NCBI RefSeq assembly: GCF_003332885.2
Contig: NZ_QOWJ01000005.1
Location: forward strand, 186,001-250,000
From: Paracnuella aquatica
Lineage (GTDB): Bacteria > Bacteroidota > Bacteroidia > Chitinophagales > Chitinophagaceae
Reading direction: 5' to 3'
DNA: 64,000 nt
This document shows positions 15,758 to 24,275 of this stretch, in pieces. The stretch's first letter is position 1. Every line of letters begins with the position of its first letter. Both the position numbers and the translations under genes were made by a program. The notes beneath the pieces are model-generated. The model ran no database searches and was not told the DNA's origin. It was given only the letters and a program-made list of their open reading frames with translations.

Positions 15758-18274
15758 ATGCGATTTGTGGCCCTATTGTTCCTTACCCTGTGTGCTTTTT
15801 CCGTATTTGGCCAGGGCAAAACCCTGCCAGCTACACGGGCAGAGCACAGCATAAAAATAGATGGTAAGCTGGATGAAGGGGCATGGACTAACGCACCGGT
15901 AGCCGCTCAATTTTCCCAATATTTTCCTTCGCCGGGAGCACCGGCTACCACACCTACCCAGGTCAAAGTGCTGTATGATGACGACGCCATTTATATTGGC
16001 GCCCTGCTGCACGACAATCCCTCGGAAATACGCCGCCAATTTACGGCCCGTGATGGTGAGCAGATGGCGGACGTTGACTTTTTCTCAGTTTATTTTGATA
16101 CCTACCACGACCTCCAAAACGGTTTCCAGTTCGTAGTTACCTCCCGAAATGTGCAAAGCGATGTGCGGATCAGCGGGGCATACACTGGCGTGCTCGATAA
16201 TGTAGGCGACCGCAGTTGGGATGCTGTTTGGCAAAGCCAAACCTCCTTTACACCCGAGGGTTGGGTAGTGGAAATGCGGATACCTTACCTGTCGCTGCGT
16301 TTTTCCAAAAAAGACGTGCAGAACTGGGGCATCCAGTTCATGCGTTTTTTAAGGCGCAATACCGAAACTTCTTTCTGGAACCCGGTGAGCCCCAACGTGG
16401 CGGGCCTGGTCAACCAGTTTGGCGAATACACGGGTTTAACCCAACTGCAGCCGCCCCTGCGCCTGAGCTTTTCGCCTTACCTGTCGGGTGGGGTACGGTA
16501 CAATCCAAAGGGCTCGGCGGCCAAATCGCCGGAGTACCTGCGCAACGGCGGCATGGATGTAAAATGGGGCATCAACGAAAGCTTTACCCTCGATGCCACG
16601 CTGGTGCCGGATTTTGGCCAGGTCATTTCCGATAACGTGATCAACAACCTGTCGCCGTTCGAGGTGCAGTTCCAAGAAAACAGGCCCTTTTTTACCGAAG
16701 GCACCGAACTGTTCAACAAGGCAGGGCTGTTCTACTCGCGGCGTATTGGCGCCAACCCGGCGGGCTATAGTGATGTGGCTTATTTTGCTGATGAAAGCGA
16801 AGACTGGCGCATCCGGCGCAACCCGTCGGTAACGCAGTTGTACAATGCCATCAAATTTTCGGGGCGTACAAAAAAGAAACTGGGCATTGGGGTGTTCAAC
16901 GCCGTAACGGCCCCGATGAATGCCCAGTTGTATAACACTTCCACAGGTAAAGACAGCTCAATCCAAACCGAGCCGCTGACCAATTACAACATCCTGGTGC
17001 TTGACCAAGCTTTTAAGGGCCGCTCGTACCTCACATTTACCAACACCAATGTGCTGCGCAAAGGCAGCGGCCGCGATGCCAACGTATCGGGGATTGATTT
17101 TGCCGCATACGATAAAACCAACACCTACGTGGTGTCGGGGTTTGCGCGGTACAGCAAAATATTTGGCTACACACCTTACTCCGGTTTTGTTTCGGCCGTG
17201 TTTGATACGGTGCACAAAGGATCCGAGGTTTTGCTGAATCCATACGACGGATATAATGCACGGCTGCGGGTGGGAAAAGTAAGTGGCCTTTGGCGGTATA
17301 ACGTTGCGGCCCGTGTTTTCTCGGCCTTTTACGATCCGAACGACTTGGGTTATTTGAACACTGCCAACCAGGTAAACTACACTGCCGATCTTGGTTATTA
17401 CGATTATGAAGGCACTAAAAGATTGAACCAGTTCTCATACAAGGTGGCGATGGAATACAACTACCTGTACCACCCTTACCGCCGCACCAATTTTATGGCT
17501 ACCGCTTCGGCGTTCTGGTGGTTTAAAAATATGTGGGATGTGCGGGTGAACCTGGGCGTGGAACCGGTGGACAAGCACGACTATTTTGAGCTGCGAACGC
17601 CAGGCCGGTATGTGCGGCTTCCGGCATATGGATACATTTCGGTAGCCGGCAGCACCGACAGCCGTAAACGCCTGTTTGTGGATTACGAAGTCGGTTTTGC
17701 AGAAGCAAAAATGCCCAACAATCCATACTATACGCTGAATTTGGGTGTGCGGTACCGGTTCAGCAACAAACTGACACTGCGCCTGGAAGGCATCCGCACT
17801 CATGACCAGGGGCAGATCGGGTGGGCGTTTGCAAGAGAGGCAAACGGTGATCCCATTGGCGGTTTCCGCAACGTAAAAGATGTAACGATGCTGGCTACCG
17901 GCTTGTACAATTTTACCCCACGCATGAACCTGAGCCTGCGGGCCCGCCACTATTGGAGCAACGTGCACTACCGCAGCTTTTTCAACGTGGCGGAAGATGG
18001 CGGCTATATTCCACGCGCTGCATTGCGCAACACCGATTACGATTTCAATGTGTTCAACATCGATGCGTTTTATACCTGGGATTTCAAACCGGGCAACCGC
18101 ATTATCCTCGGTTATAAAAACTGGTTGGGCAGCGACCACCAGGTGTTGCGCCACCTGGCTGCTGACAAGCGCTACGGCAAAAATTTAAACAATACCCTGA
18201 TGTCGCCGCACGGCAATGAGATTACGCTGCGGGTCATTTTCTTTATCGATTATAACCAGCTGCGCAAGAAGTAA
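15758..18274 (+). CDS. DUF5916 outer-membrane protein with CBM9-like domain
   Basis: The 838-residue protein has a signal peptide (MRFVALLFLTLCAFSVFGQG). An N-terminal carbohydrate-binding-module-9-like domain follows (about 25-215; HSIKIDGKLDEGAWTNAP, VKVLYDDDAIYIGALLHD, WVVEMRIPYLSLRF). The DUF5916 region ends in a large C-terminal beta-barrel-like part with many aromatic-terminated strands (ENRPFFTEGTELFNKAGLFYS marks the family). Members are abundant in Bacteroidota and are thought to sit in the outer membrane; their substrate is unknown. No SusCD or glycoside hydrolase genes are nearby, so a polysaccharide locus is not indicated. Confidence 0.9.
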   Translation: MRFVALLFLTLCAFSVFGQGKTLPATRAEHSIKIDGKLDEGAWTNAPVAAQFSQYFPSPGAPATTPTQVKVLYDDDAIYIGALLHDNPSEIRRQFTARDGEQMADVDFFSVYFDTYHDLQNGFQFVVTSRNVQSDVRISGAYTGVLDNVGDRSWDAVWQSQTSFTPEGWVVEMRIPYLSLRFSKKDVQNWGIQFMRFLRRNTETSFWNPVSPNVAGLVNQFGEYTGLTQLQPPLRLSFSPYLSGGVRYNPKGSAAKSPEYLRNGGMDVKWGINESFTLDATLVPDFGQVISDNVINNLSPFEVQFQENRPFFTEGTELFNKAGLFYSRRIGANPAGYSDVAYFADESEDWRIRRNPSVTQLYNAIKFSGRTKKKLGIGVFNAVTAPMNAQLYNTSTGKDSSIQTEPLTNYNILVLDQAFKGRSYLTFTNTNVLRKGSGRDANVSGIDFAAYDKTNTYVVSGFARYSKIFGYTPYSGFVSAVFDTVHKGSEVLLNPYDGYNARLRVGKVSGLWRYNVAARVFSAFYDPNDLGYLNTANQVNYTADLGYYDYEGTKRLNQFSYKVAMEYNYLYHPYRRTNFMATASAFWWFKNMWDVRVNLGVEPVDKHDYFELRTPGRYVRLPAYGYISVAGSTDSRKRLFVDYEVGFAEAKMPNNPYYTLNLGVRYRFSNKLTLRLEGIRTHDQGQIGWAFAREANGDPIGGFRNVKDVTMLATGLYNFTPRMNLSLRARHYWSNVHYRSFFNVAEDGGYIPRAALRNTDYDFNVFNIDAFYTWDFKPGNRIILGYKNWLGSDHQVLRHLAADKRYGKNLNNTLMSPHGNEITLRVIFFIDYNQLRKK

Positions 18275-18348
18275 AAGTGAAAATTCAAAAGTCGGAGTAG
18301 GGATTCCAAACGAAGCCGATTTGGCATTTTTTACTTTAGAAATTTGCC

Positions 18349-19260
18349 TTACAATCCCCATATGTCTTTTGCTGCACGGAACGTGTTGCAATGCGCATCC
18401 ACAATGGTTTTTACCTGGGGCGAATAACCACCGCCCATAGCCACTACACAGGGCAGGCGGCGGTTGTGTATTTGTGTAAAAACAAAATGATCGCGTTGGC
18501 GGCAGCCCTCCATACTCACCTGCAGCTTGCCAAATTTATCGGTGCTTAAAATGTCCACACCGGAGAGGTAAAATATAAAGTCGGGTCTAACGGTGTCGAG
18601 TAGCCGCGGCAGGTGTTGACGCAACAGTTGCAGGTATGCGGCATCGTCAATGCCATCGGGCAGTTCTACATCCAGGTCGCTCTTTTCTTTTCGAAAAGGA
18701 TAGTTGTTTTTTCCGTGCATGCTGAACGTGAACACCCTTGGCTCGCCGGTAAAAATGCTGGCGGTACCGTTGCCCTGGTGCACATCCAGGTCGATGATCA
18801 GTATTTGTTTTGCAAGATTTCTTTGCAACAAATAATTGGCTGCTACGCCAAAATCATTGAGCATGCAAAACCCTTCGCCGCGGTCAGCAAATGCATGGTG
18901 CGTGCCACCGGCAACATTGAGCGCCACGCCATTTTCCATGGCGTAATAGCAACAATCAATGGTGCCTTGTGCAATGATGAATTCGCGTTGTGTGAGTTGC
19001 GGCGATTGCGGGAAACCAATATGCCGCTGTTCGCGGGCCGAAAGCATTTGATGATGCAATTTGGTAACGTAATCTGCAGTATGCGTCCACAACACTACTT
19101 CATCGGGGCAGGGTTTGGAGCTAAATAAATTGGCCGCTGTAATGCTGCCTTCATACTCCAGTTGCGCCGGTATCAACTCGTATTTCAGCATCGGAAAGCG
19201 GTGGCCTTCCGGCAGCGGATGCGCATAAATAGGATCGAAGGCGATGTGCAGTTTTTTCAT
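18349..19260 (-). CDS. Histone-deacetylase-family (arginase fold) deacetylase
   Basis: The 303-residue protein is a class II/AcuC-type deacetylase. Visible catalytic features are the His pair in AGGTHHAFAD (His121-His122), the zinc ligands in LIIDLDVHQGNG (Asp159, His161) and Asp236 in SGVDILSTD, and the active-site Tyr in AMGGGYSP near the C-terminus. Bacterial members deacetylate acetyl-lysine proteins, acetylpolyamines or acetoin-related substrates; which applies here is open. The ATG overlaps the pdeM stop by 4 bp (ATGA), so the two genes are almost certainly translationally coupled. Convergent DUF5916 ends 74 bp away. Confidence 0.92.
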   Translation of the reverse strand: MKKLHIAFDPIYAHPLPEGHRFPMLKYELIPAQLEYEGSITAANLFSSKPCPDEVVLWTHTADYVTKLHHQMLSAREQRHIGFPQSPQLTQREFIIAQGTIDCCYYAMENGVALNVAGGTHHAFADRGEGFCMLNDFGVAANYLLQRNLAKQILIIDLDVHQGNGTASIFTGEPRVFTFSMHGKNNYPFRKEKSDLDVELPDGIDDAAYLQLLRQHLPRLLDTVRPDFIFYLSGVDILSTDKFGKLQVSMEGCRQRDHFVFTQIHNRRLPCVVAMGGGYSPQVKTIVDAHCNTFRAAKDIWGL

Positions 19261-19907
19261 GAAAGCGGAACCACGGTGTTTTCGGCAATGGCAAAAACCT
19301 GGTCGCCCTTTTTGGGATGCACCAGGGCCAGGCCGGTAAACTTACTAAACGCCGGTAGTATGCAATGGGTTGGCGTAAAATAAAAACAAGGCAATTTAAT
19401 GCTTTGCCTGCCGGCGCCGTTGAATGCAATACCCGGATGTATGTGACCACAAAAAGTAAAGCCCTGTGCGGTGTTGCTGCACCATTCATGCGCAAACGAA
19501 ATGGGCCCTATCTCCATTGCCTCCGGCCACAATTGGATCTCGGCTTCGACGTACCACTGGTCTTGCAAAATATCGTGGTTGCCGCGAACGAGGTGAAACT
19601 GCAGGTGCGGAAAATCAAGCCGCCAGCGCCGGAACCAATCCAGTTCTAGATTTTTGCGGCTGTGAAAAAGATCGCCAACGGCAATAACCTGTTGCGGCGA
19701 AAAATATTGCAGCAGGGAAACAAAACGCTGCAGGTCCTCTTTATATACCTGCTGCGGCACGGCAATACCAGCCTTTCGAAAATGGCCTGTTTTACCAAAA
19801 TGCAGGTCGGAAAGAATGAGCGCTTTTTGCTCTTCCCAAAAAATGGCGCGGTGGCCGTGCAGCCAAAATGTTTGTCCTAAAATATGGTGAGCCAGCGGTG
19901 CCTGCAT
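19257..19907 (-). CDS. pdeM: Ligase-associated DNA damage response endonuclease PdeM
   Basis: The 216-residue calcineurin-type phosphoesterase shows all metal motifs: ILSDLHFGKTGHF (Asp34, His36), VIAVGDLFHS (Asp79), VRGNHDIL (Asn110-His111) and FCGHIHPG (about 152-159). The spacing and 'DLHFGKxGHFRKxGI' wording are those of PdeM, the nuclease that usually lies in one operon with an Lhr-type helicase, an ATP-dependent ligase and a beta-lactamase-fold exonuclease. Here those partners are at 38.5-45.6 kb, and PdeM is instead coupled to an HDAC-family gene. Confidence 0.92.
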   Translation of the reverse strand: MQAPLAHHILGQTFWLHGHRAIFWEEQKALILSDLHFGKTGHFRKAGIAVPQQVYKEDLQRFVSLLQYFSPQQVIAVGDLFHSRKNLELDWFRRWRLDFPHLQFHLVRGNHDILQDQWYVEAEIQLWPEAMEIGPISFAHEWCSNTAQGFTFCGHIHPGIAFNGAGRQSIKLPCFYFTPTHCILPAFSKFTGLALVHPKKGDQVFAIAENTVVPLS

Positions 19908-20095
19908 TTGCTGCGCAAAGGTAGGTGCCGCGCCGCTTTGGCGGTGGTTGTGTATCGTTAAAAAGTTGCATGTTTTACGATGGCGTCAACTAGCTTTTAT
20001 TGTTTGGGAAATGGTTGCTTTTAGTGTCAGTCATTTCATTCAGGCCAGTTGCCGTATTTTGCAGCCTTTATTTCTTTTGCCCTAAAAAGTATTTT

Positions 20096-21079
20096 ATGAG
20101 CAGTCAGCCGCGGAAGCATTACCTCGTTACCGGCGGCGCCGGTTTTATTGGTTCGCATGTATGTGCTGCACTGCTGCGCCAGCCCGGTGTGCGGGTGTCC
20201 TGCCTCGATAGTTTTGAACCTTTTTACCGCCGCGAAATAAAAGACCTGAACCTGGCACCGCTGCTGCGCAACGAGGCATTTCAACTACTGGAACTCAACC
20301 TCGATACATTAACAGTAGATCAACTGCAGGCTGCCCTGCCCGATCCGGTGCATACCATTATACACCTGGCGGCCCGTGCCGGTGTACGCCCCAGTATTCT
20401 GAACCCGCTATCGTACCAGCAAACCAACGTCATTGGCACACAGGTGTTGCTTGATTTTGCTGTAAAAACTGGCGTGCAAAAATTTGTGTTTGCCTCATCC
20501 AGCAGTGTATATGGCGTAAATGGCAACCTGCCCTGGAACGAAGAAGAGCGGCTGCAGCCCATTTCGCCCTATGCCATGACCAAACTGGCAGGCGAGGGGT
20601 TGGGGCATGTGTACAGTCATTTATATAAACTGCCGTTTATTGCCTTACGCTTTTTTACCGTGTATGGTCCTGGCCAACGTCCCGATCTGGCGATTCATAA
20701 ATTTACCAAAGCCATCATCAACGGCGAGCCCATACCGGTGTTTGGCGATGGCAGCACCAGCCGCGATTATACGTTTATAGACGATATTGTCAGCGGTATA
20801 TTAGGTGCTGTTGACTATGAAGGCAGCCTGTATGAAATAGTGAACCTGGGCAACCACCAAACTGTGTCGCTGCAGGGGTTGATTGATGCGCTGGAAGAAG
20901 TGATTGGTAAAAAAGCCATCATCAACCGCCAGCCCGAACAGCCCGGCGATGTGCCCCATACTTATGCCGATGTGGCCAAGGCGCAACGCTTGTTTGGCTA
21001 CAATGCCGGCACAGATTTAAGAGAAGGCTTGCGCAAATTTTACGACTGGTTTTTAGCCAATAAAAATGTATTGAACTAA
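20096..21079 (+). CDS. NAD-dependent epimerase/dehydratase (UDP-glucuronate 4-epimerase-like)
   Basis: The start at 20096 gives 327 residues with the Rossmann motif TGGAGFIGSH (12-21) right at the N-terminus. An upstream in-frame ATG at 20000 would add 32 unlikely residues. Other extended-SDR features are HLAARAGVRPS (91-100), FASSSSVYG, catalytic SPYAMTK (Tyr159, Lys163) and a substrate-binding RFFTVYGPGQRPD. The RAGVRPS block is typical of UDP-glucuronate 4-epimerases, but GDP-mannose dehydratase relatives cannot be excluded. It probably supplies a surface sugar. It converges with a glycosyltransferase gene. Confidence 0.88.
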   Translation: MSSQPRKHYLVTGGAGFIGSHVCAALLRQPGVRVSCLDSFEPFYRREIKDLNLAPLLRNEAFQLLELNLDTLTVDQLQAALPDPVHTIIHLAARAGVRPSILNPLSYQQTNVIGTQVLLDFAVKTGVQKFVFASSSSVYGVNGNLPWNEEERLQPISPYAMTKLAGEGLGHVYSHLYKLPFIALRFFTVYGPGQRPDLAIHKFTKAIINGEPIPVFGDGSTSRDYTFIDDIVSGILGAVDYEGSLYEIVNLGNHQTVSLQGLIDALEEVIGKKAIINRQPEQPGDVPHTYADVAKAQRLFGYNAGTDLREGLRKFYDWFLANKNVLN

Positions 21080-21081
21080 AT

Positions 21082-21113
21082 AAAAAAAGGAGCAAATAAT
21101 TTGCTCCTTTTTT
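21082..21113. terminator. Strong bidirectional terminator
   Basis: A near-perfect palindrome (A-run, GGAGCAAA-TAA-TTTGCTCC, T-run) lies 2 bp after the epimerase stop and 19 bp before the stop of the opposing glycosyltransferase gene. It serves both. Confidence 0.9.
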
Positions 21114-21131
21114 GTTTGGTATCAATATCGG

Positions 21132-22097
21132 TTACACCGTTATTTCCAGTTCTTGTTTTACGGCTTCCCGCTTGTGTACTTTGCGAACGTTGTAGGTTTT
21201 CTTGTTCTGCGATTCGTAATAAGTTCGTACCGAGATCTCCGACAAAATACCGATCGTGATTAGCTGAATGCCGCCCAGTAAAAAGATCAATCCAAGGATC
21301 ATCAGCGGTTTGCCCCAAATATCTTCGCCCAGAATTTTCAGCACCAGCAGGTACATGTTGATGAGCACACCCAAACCAAAGGCAACAAAGCCCATGGTGC
21401 CAAACAGGTGAATCGGTTTTTGCATGTATTTGCGGAAAAACACCATCAACACCAAGTCAGAGAGTACCTTAAAAGTGCGGTTGATGCCGTATTTGCTTTT
21501 ACCAAAACGGCGGGCATGGTGCTTTACATCAACCTGTGTAATGCGGGCTCCCTGCAGCTTGGCCAGTACCGGTATAAAACGGTGCAGCTCGCCATACAGG
21601 CCCAGGTCTTCGGCAATTTCGCGGCGGAATATTTTGAGCGTGCAGCCATAATCGCGGATGTACACGCCGGTCATGCGGCGGATGAGGGCATTGGCAATCT
21701 TGCTCGGAATTTTGCGTAGCACCATACCATCCTGGCGATTTTTACGGTTGCCGGCCACTACGTCCCAGTCTTCATCTTTTAGTTTTTCCAGCATCGACGG
21801 AATGTCGGAAGGATCGTTTTGCAAGTCACCATCGATCATGGCAATATATTGACCTTTTGCATGGTCAATACCTGCCGACATAGCCGTGCTTTGCCCATAA
21901 TTGCCGCGCAGTTCCACCAGCACGGTGCGGTCGTCGGCATATTCCAAAATGCGTTGGCGGGTGGCATCAGTGGAGCCATCATCTACCAGTATGACTTCGT
22001 ATTCCAGCCCGGATAAGGCGGCCCTTACAGCTTCGAGTAATGGTTTTATATTGTCTTCCTCGTTCATCACGGGAATAACCAGCGACAATTCTATCAT
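21132..22097 (-). CDS. Polyprenyl-phosphate-type family 2 glycosyltransferase
   Basis: The 321-residue protein has an N-terminal GT2 domain (LSLVIPVMNEEDNIKPLL; nucleotide-binding VDDGSTDAT at 38-46; DGDLQNDP at about 89-96) and two C-terminal transmembrane helices (about 235-260 and 266-290). This is the layout of DPM1/ArnC/GtrB-like enzymes that load a sugar onto undecaprenyl phosphate. A basic C-terminal tail follows. Transfer of a sugar for O-antigen, glycan or lipid A modification is likely; the sugar is unknown. The promoter box lies only 5 bp before the ATG. Confidence 0.92.
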   Translation of the reverse strand: MIELSLVIPVMNEEDNIKPLLEAVRAALSGLEYEVILVDDGSTDATRQRILEYADDRTVLVELRGNYGQSTAMSAGIDHAKGQYIAMIDGDLQNDPSDIPSMLEKLKDEDWDVVAGNRKNRQDGMVLRKIPSKIANALIRRMTGVYIRDYGCTLKIFRREIAEDLGLYGELHRFIPVLAKLQGARITQVDVKHHARRFGKSKYGINRTFKVLSDLVLMVFFRKYMQKPIHLFGTMGFVAFGLGVLINMYLLVLKILGEDIWGKPLMILGLIFLLGGIQLITIGILSEISVRTYYESQNKKTYNVRKVHKREAVKQELEITV

Positions 22098-22102
22098 GGC
22101 CG

Positions 22103-22110
22103 CAAAAATA
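22103..22110 (-). promoter_or_regulatory. -7 box TATTTTTG abutting the glycosyltransferase start
   Basis: This is an exact TAnnTTTG match whose last base is only 5 nt before the ATG, which places the transcript start at or next to the start codon. No good -33 TTG is visible. Confidence 0.45.
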
Positions 22111-22163
22111 GTTTTTAGTTGGCAGTTTGCTATTTATATAGGTAAAACAGGAATGGCAGTAAT

Positions 22164-22191
22164 AAAAAAGGGGCGCCGTGAACGGTGCCCC
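22164..22191 (-). terminator. Terminator after the OmpA lipoprotein gene
   Basis: A 9-bp stem (GGGGCACCG/CGGCGCCCC on the minus strand, one G-U pair) with a 4-nt loop is followed by a T-run on the minus strand. It lies 22 bp past the stop codon at 22214. Confidence 0.8.
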
Positions 22192-22213
22192 AATGTGTAT
22201 TGAGAGAGAAAAA

Positions 22214-22885
22214 TTAGCGACCTGCTTCGCGTTTGGCGTCTTCCACCATTTTCTGGTTGGCGGTGATCACAAACTCCACGCGGCGGTTCTGGCTGCGGTT
22301 GTCATCGCTGCTGTTGTCCACAACGGGGTCCGATTCGCCCATGCCTTTTGCCTTGAGGCGGTTGGCCGCAATACCCTTGCTTTGGATATAGCTGGTAGTG
22401 GCCTGTGCCCTGCGTTCGGAAAGTTGCTGGTTGTACGCATCGGTACCCTTGTCGTCGGTATGACCAATCACTTCGATATTGGTATCGGGGTATTTATTTA
22501 AAACATTCACCAGCTTATCGAGGTTGGCCTTTGCCGATGCGCCTAATGCTGCCTCGTTAAAGCCAAACAGCACCTTTTCTTTAAAGTTGATGATGATGCC
22601 TTCACCTTCGCGGCGAACTTCGGCATCGCCCATTACCTGTTTCATTTCTTCGGCCTGCTTGTCCATGCGGCGGCCAATAACGCCACCTGCCGTGCCACCT
22701 ACCGCTGCGCCAATAATGGCGCCCATGGCTGTGTTGCCGGCTGCGCGGCCAATAACGCCGCCTACTACGGCGCCACCTGCGGCACCAATGCCTACGCCTT
22801 TTTGGGTTTTGTTCATCGAACTACAGCCGGTGGCTAAAGTTGCGCCCAGCGCCAGTGTCCATGCAAAAGTTTGAACTGTTCTCAT
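22214..22885 (-). CDS. OmpA-family lipoprotein with glycine-zipper segment
   Basis: The 223-residue protein has a lipoprotein signal peptide (lipobox LATGC, Cys21). A glycine-zipper membrane segment follows (GVGIGAAGGAVVGGVIGR, AIIGAAVGGTAGGVIGR, about 31-71), then a C-terminal OmpA domain (IEVIGHTDDKGTD, LSERRAQATTSYI, NRRVEFVI). It resembles YiaD/Pal-like proteins that hold the outer membrane to peptidoglycan. It is a single gene with its own terminator. The internal sequence between zipper and OmpA (MKQVMGDAEVRREGEGIIIN) is typical. Confidence 0.92.
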   Translation of the reverse strand: MRTVQTFAWTLALGATLATGCSSMNKTQKGVGIGAAGGAVVGGVIGRAAGNTAMGAIIGAAVGGTAGGVIGRRMDKQAEEMKQVMGDAEVRREGEGIIINFKEKVLFGFNEAALGASAKANLDKLVNVLNKYPDTNIEVIGHTDDKGTDAYNQQLSERRAQATTSYIQSKGIAANRLKAKGMGESDPVVDNSSDDNRSQNRRVEFVITANQKMVEDAKREAGR

Positions 22886-23008
22886 AGTGTATCTATTTCA
22901 ATACCCCTTTTCAAACACTATACCAATAGCTTTTTTTATCATGCTTTAAAGCGGGATTCCACACATTGTGGGGCGTTGTTGTGCAAGGGTGAAATGAGGC
23001 GCAATTCC

Positions 23009-23773
23009 TCAACGGGCCCGCACTTTGGTAGTTTTTTCCGCCTTGCCGCCCCGGCCCAGTTCCCAAACGGTTTCGCTGACAGGCGCTGCCAAAAAGGCGT
23101 TTTTCAATTCGGCAGAATCGGTAAACTGGAGTTGTTTAATGGTGCGGCTTTCAAACGAAACGGGGAAACTTTCAGTTTCAAAAGGCCAGGGCTGCAGCGA
23201 TAGCTTGCCTTCGCCCACCTGCTGCAGGTTGTATTGGGCTTTGTCGGGGCCGCGGCTGATTTCAATGGTGCGGCCCTCGGGCTGCACTTTCCGCTGGCAA
23301 AGCAGCAGTGAAAATGCATCACACCATTCCATGAGGGCATAAATGCGTTCGAGTTCTTCCTTGTTCAGGCCCAATTCCTTGCGCCATTGTGCCTGCAGGG
23401 TCTTTTGCTCCGCTAAAAAATCCGCGGCCTTTTTATCCTCTTTTGCAAACTGGCCATACACAAACGTCATGTGCATGGAAATAAGCAGGGCGATGTACCG
23501 GCTTTTGGTGAGCGAAAGGGCATGCAGCTTTTGGCAGCGCTCCAGCTCAAAGCCTTTCATGGAAAAATTAAGCGGGCCACCTGCCTCAGTGAGGAGCAGC
23601 TCCTCTTCCAGTTCTACCAAAGCATCGTCGTGTTCAGCAATGGCCAGCAGGGTTTCGGTCCAGCGCTGCGGCCGCTGATCCTTTTTCCAGTGCTGCGCCA
23701 CTTGGGCAGCCAGTACGCCGTGGGCCCGTTGCGTGATGATTTCCCAGCCGTCGGCGGTATAGTTTACAATCAT
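23009..23773 (-). CDS. DUF3891 family protein
   Basis: The 254-residue cytoplasmic protein has the DUF3891 pattern: QRAHGVLAAQVAQHW near the start, then ETLLAIAEHDDALVELEEEL, with conserved His and Asp residues (AEHDD) that could bind metal. The middle (SKSRYIALLISMHMTFVYGQ, EWCDAFSLLLCQRKVQP) is helical. The family has no established function; its His/Asp spacing is reminiscent of HD-type hydrolases, which is only a suggestion. It is a single gene, divergent from aspS across a 500-bp gap. Confidence 0.85.
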   Translation of the reverse strand: MIVNYTADGWEIITQRAHGVLAAQVAQHWKKDQRPQRWTETLLAIAEHDDALVELEEELLLTEAGGPLNFSMKGFELERCQKLHALSLTKSRYIALLISMHMTFVYGQFAKEDKKAADFLAEQKTLQAQWRKELGLNKEELERIYALMEWCDAFSLLLCQRKVQPEGRTIEISRGPDKAQYNLQQVGEGKLSLQPWPFETESFPVSFESRTIKQLQFTDSAELKNAFLAAPVSETVWELGRGGKAEKTTKVRAR

Positions 23774-24275
23774 TTAGGAGCAAGGTTTAAGGAAGGGGAG
23801 GGTTAAAAAATCGGGCCTGATGGGGATTGGGGCTGATTTGATTTTTGGTGTATTGATCCGAGGCTGCAGTCTTTTTTTATCGACGTAACTATTAAATCAA
23901 TAACTGTTCGTAGCGAGGGTAATTCTCGGTTATCTCTTTTACTTTTTTGCTCCTGCAAAAAAGTAACAAAAAAGCAGGCCCGAGATCAAATGGCAACCTG
24001 ATCTCGGGATTACGCCTTGATTAAGCTGTGGTGTTACTGTGGTTAAGGACAGCAGAACATTGTTCAGCAATCAAAAACGATTTTGAATCTATCGGTTTAT
24101 TCGAGTGATTAGTGAAGGTTGCGTTTTACTCAGCACTACCGTTTCATTCAAACAACCACAGTTTTTTAATACAAACCGCCGGTTGGGCAGAATCATCTTT
24201 ATAAATCATACAAATCTCCGGTTCCGGTTATCTTTGCCCGACTCAAAACTCAGAACTCAAAACTTTCAACGCAAT
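23774..24275. other. 502-bp divergent gap with two hairpins and an aspS promoter
   Basis: A 9-bp stem, ACTTTTTTG-CTCCTG-CAAAAAAGT (23941-23964), is followed by CCCGAGATCA (23979-23988) pairing with TGATCTCGGG (23999-24008). Further on are the -7 box at 24229-24236 and four heptamers of the GACTCAA type (24240-24267) inside the aspS leader. An extended reading of aspS back to 24105 is rejected. The hairpins could be a non-coding RNA, a leader or a degraded mobile repeat. Confidence 0.45.
24229..24236 (+). promoter_or_regulatory. -7 box TATCTTTG of aspS
   Basis: An exact TAnnTTTG match lies 39 bp upstream of the aspS ATG. No clear -33 element is present. The leader that follows consists mostly of period-7 repeats. 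Confidence 0.5.

Noticed and set aside
18284-18345. Terminator between DUF5916 and the deacetylase gene
   Set aside because: Only a 5-bp CCAAA/TTTGG stem with a 9-nt loop is present; too weak to call, although a T-run follows.
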